From Nemophila menziesii (Eukaryota > Streptophyta > Magnoliopsida > Boraginales > Hydrophyllaceae): a DNA stretch of 64,000 nt. The stretch spans positions 35,829,350 to 35,893,349 of the forward strand of contig JARWIR010000005.1 of the NCBI GenBank assembly GCA_029959085.1, given 5' to 3'. Shown piece after piece: positions 56,569 to 64,000 of the stretch (position 1 is its first letter; each line of letters starts with the position of its first letter). The translations under genes were made by a program, and so were the position numbers. The notes under the pieces are model-generated. The model searched no databases, was not told where the DNA came from, and saw only the letters and a program-made list of their open reading frames with translations.

Positions 56569-57324
56569 GTAAGAACTTGAGAAGAATCTGTGATCATAAA
56601 TATCTATTTAAGAGATTTTAAAGAAGGGTGTGATGAAAATGGGATCATAAATAAGTTTATGATTTGTCACATGACACAACATAAAATAGTAGGTAAAATG
56701 GGATGTAACACTCCTGATTAAGGTGTATGATGGCTTAAATCAATCTCTCAATATATGGTTGGGAGATAGTGTAAGTACTTCTACTTATATACTTATTCGA
56801 TTACCCAAAAAATTACTTCCATCAACTCCGTACGAACTATGGATAAAAGAAACATGGTCTTTCATACTTGATCTCTTGCGGGGTGGTATGTTAGTGACTT
56901 ATCCAATGAGTATGGAAATTTGGGTCACGGAGGTAAGAATGATTTCTTTGGGATATATTCAAAGACTCTAAAGCGTATGTATTCAAGGTTGAACATAATG
57001 ATGAAAGTTGTTAACACTGAGTTACACGATGTTACATTCGGATAATAATATTTTTCCTAAATAAAGGTAGTTGTTGAAAATCTCATTTTATATGAATTAA
57101 ATGAGGTTGAAGAAGATGTATGCAATTAATGTGTTACTAGATAAGGTACCATATGCACGAGGAAGGCAATGTTGCCTCAGTTTTGACTCAGAGAAAATAT
57201 TGCATCATCTAGTGAATTTGTTTCATAATAACATCACCTAAAAGGAGTCATCGATGGATATGTTTTTGTTGTCGATTTGAGATCCATGGAGAAATCACAA
57301 TGCTATCTCTATGCCTATGATTTT
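56569..57324 (+). pseudogene. copia integrase C-terminal part and linker
   Basis: Resumes the integrase broken at 47023: a FKEGCDENGII block (about 56620), then SVSTSTYILIRLPKKLLP and STPYELWIKETWS (56765-56860), matching the T-x-x-Y-I-L-N-R-x-P-x-K-x-x-x-x-T-P-Y-E-L-W signature at the integrase end. Farther on, the linker is only weakly readable. It ends where foldback fragment D begins. Confidence 0.85.
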
Positions 57325-57880
57325 GTTTATTATTTTAATTTTGATATTCCGTTTTATGTATTGCTATATTACACAAAAATAGAATTTCCAATTCCACCAT
57401 ATGCACACATTCGTGGACTTTTAAAAAAAAAAATCCATGATTAATTCCAAAAAATTAGAATTAGAAATCGCATTTTTGGACGGAGCAAGTTCATATCTAC
57501 ATCTGTGGATTTTTTTAACTTTTTAGATTTTTTTAATTTCGATATTCAGTTTTATGTGTCTCTACAATGCACAAAAATATATTTATGTATTCATATAACA
57601 CACAGAATCATGGAATCAATTTAAAGTATTTCCTTCTTTAAAAAAATTGTTTTTTCTCTTTAATAATCGCATATACCCTGCTTTTATTCGTTTTTATTCG
57701 TTTTTAACTATCTTGATGTGTTCTCTTTTTGTCTAACCCCCTTTTATTATTTTGTCTGTTGTTGTAATACACAACCCAGTAATTTGTGTATTACAGAAAA
57801 ACACAAATTCCTTTTTCTCTTCCAGTCAAACCTTTTTTATCTGTGATTTTATGTATCACATGAACATACAAACTGGTTCA
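57325..57880. mobile_element. foldback element D, half copy
   Basis: The left inner half of the family only: inner module (CACACATTCGTGGAC, a CpG-decayed GCGCGC box, at about 57404), GTTCATATCTACATCTGTGG (57489-57508), TTTTATGTGTCTCTACAATG, the core unit TCGCATATACCCTGCTTTTA and TTGATGTGTTCTC, and ACACAAATTCC. It stops at the core centre near 57880. No CCA arm and no right half, so it is truncated on both sides. Confidence 0.7.
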
Positions 57881-59613
57881 TGGGGATCATTGGGGTGGAG
57901 AAAGTGGGGATGATCACGGACCGGGAACAAGGAGTGGAGAAGTACCAAGTGATCACATTAGCAGGTAATGTAGATTCGGATATCCTATTGTTAACTAATA
58001 GTTCTGTTGATTTTGCAGGAAAAGAGGACAAGAGCATAGAAGAAAAAGAGGGAGGAGATAACTCTATTGGTAGAACATAAGTGGGAATCAAGTCCTACAA
58101 TGAAGCGATATCTTTGGTTATGTCTTCAAAGGTGGAGGAGCACAGACGAATGGGAGGAAGTTTTGACAGTGACACCGTTAAGAAACAATCAACGGGAAGA
58201 TTGAATGAAGGGATGTAGGGGCATGGTTTGGATTGAGTTTGATTTCTAGGACGATGTTTGGATTGACGATGACACGTATCCTCAACTCATCCGCACGGCC
58301 GAGCAAAAGCGAATTGGTTGTAAGGTATGGCAAAAATCCCTTTTAATTAGACTATTGGGTTATAATGTAGGCTATACGTATTTTTTAAACAAGATACATC
58401 AGATATGGGCACCAAAAATGCACATTGAGCTAGTGGATATAGGCTTCGGGTATTTCATGGTTCAGTTCACGAGTGGGGAGGATTACGGAAAAGTGCTAGG
58501 TGGTGGGTCGTGGATGGTGTTGGATAGGTATTTAGTTGTTAGATCTTGGGACCCCAATTTTATGCCGCAAAGACTCCGGTTGTGAAAACGAATATTTGGG
58601 TAAGACTTCTGTGGCTCCTGTTAATTAACTATCAGAGGAAATCTTGAAATCCATTGGTAACTTGATTGGGCGACTAGTTAAGATTGACCGATTTACTAAA
58701 TCTAGACAACGAGGAAATTTTGCTAGGTTAGCGATTGAGATTGATTTGGACAAACCTCTCGTATCGAAGATACGGATTCAGGACTATCTGCAAATTGTAG
58801 AGTATGAGGATTTGCACATGATATGCTTTAAGTGCGGGAAGTTTGGACATCAAAAGGTGGAAGGTCTGATGGATCGTGTTACTGCTGATTTGGGAGAGAC
58901 TAATGGTAATCAGAAACATATAGAGCGCAATATGGGAGGTGTGTTGAGTCATTCGAATGAAGTTTTCGGGGATTGGATAACTGTTGTGAGAAACCGAGGT
59001 AGGCTGAAAACAACGGGAGGTCCGAATGAAATGAGGGTGGGAGGTAAAAATGGGGGGGATCTCAACAAAAACATGTTAGTACCCTGGCCAAGAGGAGACC
59101 GAATTGGGTAGAAAAAAAGAATAATGGAGTGGGATCGAGGTACGAGGTGCTGAACAATTTAGGGGAAACTTGGGGATCGAGAGAGAGGAAACGGTTGAAG
59201 TGGGGGCGTCGAGAAATGGTAAGGGGGTAATGATCAAGAAAGAAGGGACGTCAGGTACGATGGATCGAAGGGAAAACTCAGCCCTCAGTTTCACATACAT
59301 TGATACATACTGCGGAACATGGGCTAAAATGGGGGTTTTTCAATCCCCTGCTGCAAAACACAGTAGATAGGGAGAAACAAATAGAAATTGGTGGGGATAA
59401 GGACAAGAACGGTGAAAAAAGATAAGAAAGGAAATGGCCCGCTTCTTGAGGGGCGGTTACAGGTTTTCGAACCTTTTGATGGTTGTAACGAGTCTAAGAG
59501 ATTAGATGTGATGGTGTTTGATGGGGTAGATGGGAGTAGTGGGACACTAGGTGTGAATGAGGGGCATAGAGGAGTATTTTCGAAAGGATTAGAGGTGGGC
59601 GAAACAAGTGGGC
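57881..59613 (+). pseudogene. LINE ORF1-like protein relic (DUF4283 + knuckle)
   Basis: The frame at 58355-58585 gives NKIHQIWAPKMHIELVDIG and GYFMVQFTSGEDYGKVLGGG then SWMVLDRYLVVRSWDPNF, the DUF4283 core. After a frameshift at about 58585, the frame at 58644-59111 gives LVKIDRFTKSRQRGNFARLA and YEDLHMICFKCGKFGHQ, a CCHC knuckle whose last Cys is missing. The upstream EHRRMGGSFDSD region and the downstream Gly-rich tail fit plant LINE ORF1. No ORF2 follows; the copy is cut by an LTR at 59614. Confidence 0.8.
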
Positions 59614-60119
59614 TGGTGTGGCCTAAGGTGTAATAAAAAGATGATATAATTTAGATGCAAATAAACACCCTAAGCTAGCACGGTTCTGCAAGTATTACAG
59701 GACGTATGCAAGTTTTAATGATAAGAAGATTTGTTCCTCAGAGACTACGAAAGTTAGAGAGAACTTATGCAAATTATCAAGTGCAAATAATTAAGCTAGA
59801 GATAATAATACGCAAGTAGAAAGAGGAGAAAGATAGATTTTTATTTGATTTTTAAATAATAAAACTAAACTAATAAATTAAAAGACAGAAAATAAATAAC
59901 AGAAAAGAAAAGAAGATAGTATGAAAGTTAGCTTGAGTAAATAGCATGTAATCCCCACTAGTTTTGCCGTTCTAAACATGTAAGGGTGAATTATGTAGTA
60001 TTTCAATAATCGGTTCCAATTACGCTAGGTAGTTTTAAATAGGATTTACCTGTGTCAATAAGGTTTCCTAAGCAGACTGTTCCTGTAATTAGTAAATAGT
60101 AACATGTACTAAACCATAG
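59614..60119 (-). repeat. gypsy-type LTR end, copy f (minus), interrupted
   Basis: Plus-strand start TGGTGTGGCCTAAGGTGTAA parallels TGGTGGGGGCAAAGGTGTGA at 4345, the 3-prime end of LTR copy a. A CTGAGGAACAAA-type block (complement at about 59734-59746) is the same end segment as in copy d. Only about 500 bp remains before the sirevirus-like LTR at 60120. Confidence 0.6.
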
Positions 60120-60552
60120 TGAAAGTCCTAGAGGGGGGGTGAATAGGATTACTAATAAGATTAATGCCTAATTAAAAAATCTTTTGGATAAATATAAGTT
60201 TATGAAAGAAACTTCTAAGACAACTAATATATCAAACACTTATGGGATCATGCATAGGATAAGCTAGAGGTTCGATATATAAGTTTAACATGTAAAATGA
60301 GTTTCTATTTTCTTACTACTCTAGATGACAATAGGTTGATTAACTAGATAAACATTATTACGATATTTATACTAGCAAGTAATCAAACATATAAAGTGCG
60401 GAAAGTAAATAGAGTAGGGATAGAAAGATACACGAGATTTATAGTGGTTCGGTTTCCCTACATCCACTACCTAAGGAAGCCTCCTTAGGATTTCAAGCTT
60501 TTCACTAAGCTTCCGTGTCTCTCTTAACCGGGTCGAGAACACAATAACCCTT

Positions 60553-60658
60553 ACAACCTCTTCGATAACACGAAGGACAAACACTTGTGCTATCGCAACA
60601 CAAGGACAACCTCTTCGAAACCACGAAGGATAAACACTTGTGTAATCACAACACAAGG
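60553..60658. repeat. 53-bp tandem duplication in LTR
   Basis: Two units starting ACAACCTCTTCGA (60553 and 60606), each with ACGAAGGA and AAACACTTGTG, then AACACAAGGA. Few differences. Confidence 0.88.
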
Positions 60659-61025
60659 ATACCAAGTATACTCCCTATACTTGAATTCTCTCTTAATCTA
60701 TCTATTACAAGACCTAGACTTAAAAGGATAGATACAAAGTGTTTAAAAGGGGTGCAAACAACTTTGCTAGATAATCTCCTAAAGAGTAGATATAACTATA
60801 AGCTTGTAAACTCCTCTTGAGTAGATAATAACTTTGAAGCTTATTGGTTTAAGCTCTTGATCAAGCTTGGATAATTAACTTTGATAGCTTGTGACCTCTA
60901 ACTTTGTAGGAGAAAGATATGTATGATAGTTGAAATGTTAGAGGTGAGTTTCTCCTTCAAAGAGCTCATATTTATAGCACAAGAAAGTTCCCAACGGATA
61001 TAAAGTTGATGGAGAACTTTGTTCC

Positions 61026-61165
61026 AAACCGGGTTCCCGGTTTCCCAAATGCGGGTACCCGGTTTTCAATTGTAACGGCTATAAAACGGCTATATTAACT
61101 TGATGTTGACTTGAGCTTCACCAAACCGGGTTCCCGGTTTTCCCAAATGCGGGTACCCGGTTTCT
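61026..61165. repeat. duplicated palindrome cluster in LTR
   Basis: Two copies (61026-61067 and 61123-61165) each hold AAACCGGGTTCCCGGTTT, an inverted repeat with a 2-base centre, then TCCCAAATG, then the perfect palindrome CGGGTACCCG. Sirevirus LTRs are known for conserved palindromic clusters upstream of the TATA box; that role here is inference. Confidence 0.85.
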
Positions 61166-61484
61166 ACTGACTTGGAGATTTATGATTTTTTGATTCGTTG
61201 CTCGGATGGAAAGGTTTTCTTCACGAGAGTTGTTGTAAACATCATTTTAAGAAACTTTGTTGTTGATCATGAAAGCTAATTCTTAATGTACACATAAGAT
61301 AAGGTTAAACGTAATGGTATGAAAATTAGCTACTAAGGATATGAAGATAAGGATATGATCAAAATGATGTTAATAGTGCTTTTTGATGAATTAGAGTGCA
61401 AGATAATAAGGTGAGATTAGCACACTAAACAATATAGGATTTGTCACATTAAAACACTTAAACGATGGGGGCAAAATGCCAACA

Positions 61485-61500
61485 ATCTCCCCCTTTTTGA
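61485..61500 (-). promoter_or_regulatory. main polypurine tract (minus)
   Basis: Plus strand ATCTCCCCCTTTTTGA, so minus strand TCAAAAAGGGGGAGAT, abutting the LTR start TGTTGG. Textbook copia/sirevirus position. Confidence 0.75.
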
Positions 61501-62592
61501 TGATGACAAATCAATCACTAAAACACATATGGAGTCAAACTCCCCCTCACATAAAGCATTAAGTCAAAGTGTATTTTTATGAAAAAGACATGCATTTGTG
61601 AGTTTTGTAAAGTGCAAGTTTTGAAAGTTTTAGTGCACATATTTCTCCCCCTTTGTCTTCATCAAAAAGACAAAAAAAATGTATAAACCATAACTAAGGA
61701 AGAAGAGCTAAAACTCAAGTGAATAGATTTTACACAAGGATGCTAAGTGTGTGCAAGAGATTTAAAACAATTTTAAGAAAGAGATGCACAAAGATAGATG
61801 ATAGAAGAGCTAAGAGATAGAGACTATTTACCAACTCCTTGATCGGTAGATTTTCATTTCATATGTTTTCTAATGACACAAACGATTAGTTGCAATATAT
61901 GAGATGAAAGATTAGACTAAGCATTTGAGTTTTTAAATATGATTTAACAAAAACTCCCCCTTACACAATGCATAGAGTTTGTCTCAATTTGTAAAAAGTT
62001 TTGATCTATAATTTTTCCCTAAGAAGAATATTTTGAAATTATTTTGAAAAACTTTAGGGGGTAAATTGTAATTTTTGAAAAGCATGGGTAACAAAAATAT
62101 TTTTCAAAAGTTTTAAGGACTCAAAAGCAATTTTGAAAAATCTTTTAGGGACCTAAATGCAATTTTCAATCATTTTGGGAATTAAGACAAATTTTAACAA
62201 ACTATAGGGACCTAAATGCAATATAGGATAAGATCAAGGATAAGAGAGCAATAGTACCTATATCATCAAGGAAAATGTTAGTAATATCAAAGCATAAACT
62301 TGAAACAACTAAACATTAAAATTCCAAAATAGAATCATAGCATACTAAAACAAATATCCAAATTTAAACACCATAGCAAACTAGATCAAATATCCAAATC
62401 AAACCAAGTTAAACATAAAGCAACCTAAACTATTATCCAAATAAAACATGTAGCAACAATATCCTAGATGTCCAAAACACGGACCCATAAACAATTAAAG
62501 CATAAACACCACAAACTTAGTCCAAAAACACTAAGAACACATAAAAGTCAAGTAAAATGAAGATAAAACTAAAACACCCAAACACGAACGAT
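61501..62592 (-). other. multi-PPT untranslated region
   Basis: No ORF. Further complements of AGGGGGAG-type tracts occur at about 61540 (CTCCCCCTC), 61644 (CTCCCCCTTTG) and 61954 (CTCCCCCTTAC). Several such tracts before the LTR have been described as a sirevirus trait. The rest is A-rich, with repeated GGACCTAAATGCAATTT-type phrases (for example CCTAAATGCAAT at 62151 and 62211). Confidence 0.6.
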
Positions 62593-63903
62593 TTAGCGAT
62601 TTTCACGAGGAGAGCGGCTCCTTGACCTTCTTCCATTTCCAACATCATCACGAAGACATGAAACTTCATTTTTCAACCCCTCAATACGATTATTCATATT
62701 TTCAAACCATCCTTTGATTTCCGCAAAACCCTCTTTAATAACATTCAACAATGTAGATTCAACCTTATCAAGATCATCTTTAGTAGCAACATTTGAGGAA
62801 GAACCAATGGAAGATTTTGAACGGGAAGTGGTATAAGACGGAGGAGGATTAATAGGCATAACCTCACGGGAAGGAATGTTAAGAGACTCAATAGTGGGAC
62901 CCGAAGAAGTGATATTTTGACCAACATTTTTCAAGATAGTTTTTCGAAGATTTTCGGGAAGATGATCAAAAACATGCTTATCAATGTATTCACCATTGTA
63001 AACGAAAATTTTCATGGTTTTCAAAAAAGGAATATCAAACCTCCAAATTGGTTCAAAATCACGAGGGTCAAGAGATGGAGATATTTTCTTAACATTGATC
63101 AAGAGATAACTAAGAGCAATACCATAAGGAAGAGTAGAATTCGAATGAGCACGATAGTCCAAGTTACGAATGAAAATTTTGCAAAAATTGATAGGCCTTT
63201 TCGAATAAAGATGAAATAGAAGGATTGCTTCATAAGGAGCAATTGTACCATCTTTTCTATCTTTTCCCAAAAGACAAAACATGATAATTTTGTGTGCCAA
63301 ACGAATATCCGGAGTAAATAAACTCGAGAGCCAAGGTTGAGTATGGGTTTGAAACATTTTCGATGACATAAAAGCCTCAACCTCGTTTTTCAAAGGAATA
63401 TCAATCAATTCTTTGCTTCTATTCCAACCCGAAACAATGAAATTCTCATAACCACTATTTTGAAGTTTAAAAGCATTTTCAATGGTTTTTGGAGTAATGG
63501 AAAGATTTTTGTTAGAAACCATTGATTTTAAAGAGCAAGAATCACAATCTAGTGGATGGATATTTTTGTAAAAATCATTAACAAGGGATTCATAAGACTT
63601 ATTTTCTAAGGAAAGGAAGAAATCTAATCTTTGGAATTGAAATAAATGGAAAAGATTAGAATTTGAGCCATTTACCAAAGATATGGAAGCACTTAGTGAA
63701 GGAGATGAAATTGATCTTCCCCAAAGGATTTTGGTGTTCTTCCTCACCATTCTTTTTGTGGGTTCTTCTTCAAGCTCAAGAAAATCTTCTTCATCTTCAT
63801 AGATTGGATCTATTTCAAAATCTTCATCTTCTTCATCAATAATTCTCTTGTTTTTGGAAGCCCTTGAAGCTCTAGAAGATTTGGATGATGAAGCCATGGC
63901 CAA
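62593..63903 (-). CDS. sirevirus-like accessory ORF (plant transposon protein)
   Basis: An uninterrupted 436-codon frame, by far the longest in the window, with ATG in an ACCATGG-like context (GGCCATGG at 63898-63905). Residues 1-20 are Ser/Lys/Arg-rich; 22-48 are strongly acidic. The middle (about 75-330) has ESLVNDFYKNI, a KNLSITPKTIENAF block and LPYGIALSYLLI. This resembles the uncharacterised plant transposon protein domain seen in many LTR elements, with no known catalytic residues. Residues 345-375 are Ser/Pro-rich, 375-420 a probable coiled coil, and the C-terminus is Arg-Ser rich (RRSRSRSPRE). No signal peptide. Placement before the LTR parallels sirevirus env-like ORFs, but similarity to an envelope is not shown. 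Confidence 0.65.
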   Translation of the reverse strand: MAMASSSKSSRASRASKNKRIIDEEDEDFEIDPIYEDEEDFLELEEEPTKRMVRKNTKILWGRSISSPSLSASISLVNGSNSNLFHLFQFQRLDFFLSLENKSYESLVNDFYKNIHPLDCDSCSLKSMVSNKNLSITPKTIENAFKLQNSGYENFIVSGWNRSKELIDIPLKNEVEAFMSSKMFQTHTQPWLSSLFTPDIRLAHKIIMFCLLGKDRKDGTIAPYEAILLFHLYSKRPINFCKIFIRNLDYRAHSNSTLPYGIALSYLLINVKKISPSLDPRDFEPIWRFDIPFLKTMKIFVYNGEYIDKHVFDHLPENLRKTILKNVGQNITSSGPTIESLNIPSREVMPINPPPSYTTSRSKSSIGSSSNVATKDDLDKVESTLLNVIKEGFAEIKGWFENMNNRIEGLKNEVSCLRDDVGNGRRSRSRSPRENR

Positions 63904-64000
63904 GGAGATGAAGGTTTAATGGAGGAGTTAGGGTTTGAAGGAGGGTTTTCGTTTTTGAGAGAGAGAGGAGAAGAAAGCGTTTTGAGAAGTGAAAGAAAAA
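63904..64000 (-). other. leader-like sequence before the accessory ORF
   Basis: On the minus strand a CT-rich run (CTTCTCCTCTCTCTCTC) and an AACCCTAACTCCTCCATT stretch lead to the start codon. This looks like a plant 5-prime leader rather than the end of a pol gene, so the ORF may have its own transcript. The window ends here. Confidence 0.4.

Larger units (their letters stand above)
43261..57324 (+). mobile_element. Ty1/copia relic 2, split by two insertions
   Basis: Plus-strand copia with its 5-prime LTR, primer binding site, gag, protease region, integrase and the integrase/RT linker. Foldback C (45615-46545) and the composite gypsy-type element (47024-56563) are inserted within it, and foldback fragment D truncates it near 57325. 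The integrase reading resumes across the composite insertion once the target duplication is discounted. It is dead through many stops. Confidence 0.8.
60120..61484 (-). repeat. sirevirus-like 3-prime LTR
   Basis: On the minus strand it starts TGTTGGCATTTTGCCCCC (61484 downward) and ends CTAGGACTTTCA at 60120 (TG...CA), 1365 bp. It contains the palindrome cluster and a 53-bp tandem repeat listed separately. The plus-strand GTCCTAGAGGGGGGGTGAAT near 60126 is a block often seen at plant copia LTR ends. The outer flank is CATAG (60115-60119); its partner would lie outside the window. Confidence 0.7.
60120..64000 (-). mobile_element. sirevirus-like element, 3-prime part
   Basis: Minus strand, from high to low coordinate: an ORF of 436 codons, about 1.1 kb untranslated, a polypurine tract, and a 1365-bp LTR. 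The ATCTCCCCCTTTTTGATGA block (the complement of a purine-rich tract next to TGTTGG) and repeated palindromes in the LTR are features described for sireviruses (the SIRE/Maximus copia lineage). Gag-pol, if present, lies beyond the right edge. The window cannot show whether it is complete. Confidence 0.6.

Overview
This window looks like intergenic DNA from a flowering plant, probably a eudicot. It is AT-rich and made almost entirely of nested, mostly decayed transposable elements. The families are typical of plants: Ty1/copia elements with initiator-Met-type primer binding sites, Athila/Tat-like Ty3/gypsy LTRs with a tRNA-Asp-type primer binding site, L1-type LINEs with DUF4283 ORF1 and RVT/zf-RVT/RNase H ORF2, a hAT MITE, and a sirevirus-like element. 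I found no convincing single-copy host gene, rRNA, tRNA or CRISPR array. The species cannot be named from the sequence alone.

Layout, left to right. 1-2.9 kb: minus-strand copia relic whose reverse transcriptase core is deleted. 3.9-10.9 kb: plus-strand LINE relic interrupted by two gypsy-family LTRs (4345-5973 and 9631-10500). 12.1-14.75 kb: foldback element A. 15.5-18.8 and 19.0-21.8 kb: two minus-strand LINEs lying head-to-tail, each with a damaged RT catalytic motif. 21.8-27.1 kb: foldback element B, carrying telomere-like repeats and an inserted 1.65-kb gypsy LTR. 27.4-29.0 kb: third minus-strand LINE fragment. 29.0-34.2 kb: rearranged Athila-like gypsy remnant with an inserted hAT MITE. 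35.2-35.7 kb: gypsy gag fragment. 36-42 kb: little that is recognisable except three local tandem duplications. 42.4-43.3 kb: minus-strand copia end. 43.26-57.3 kb: plus-strand copia element split by foldback C (45.6-46.5 kb) and by a 9.5-kb composite LTR retroelement (47024-56563), then cut off by foldback fragment D (57.3-57.9 kb). 57.9-59.6 kb: LINE ORF1 remnant. 59.6-60.1 kb: gypsy LTR end. 60.1-64 kb: sirevirus-like 3-prime LTR, polypurine tracts and a 436-residue open ORF on the minus strand.

Two things stand out. First, the composite element is LTR-internal-LTR-deleted internal-LTR, bounded by a perfect 5-bp target duplication (GAAGG). It carries only a short Q-rich ORF with no protease, RT or integrase, so it is a non-autonomous gypsy-type element. 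Second, four copies of one foldback family (A, B, C, D) share CCA/TGG-rich outer arms, a GCGCGC-containing module and, in A, B and D, a core of short inverted TTTTGTGT/ACACAAAA repeats. They show no transposase coding. I do not recognise this family, and it is the best candidate here for something undescribed.

The nesting gives a relative order. The LINEs and copia relics are oldest. Foldback C and the composite element both interrupt copia 2. The gypsy LTR at 23743 post-dates foldback B. The sirevirus-like LTR cuts a gypsy LTR. Domain names rest on reading translations by eye; no database search was run.
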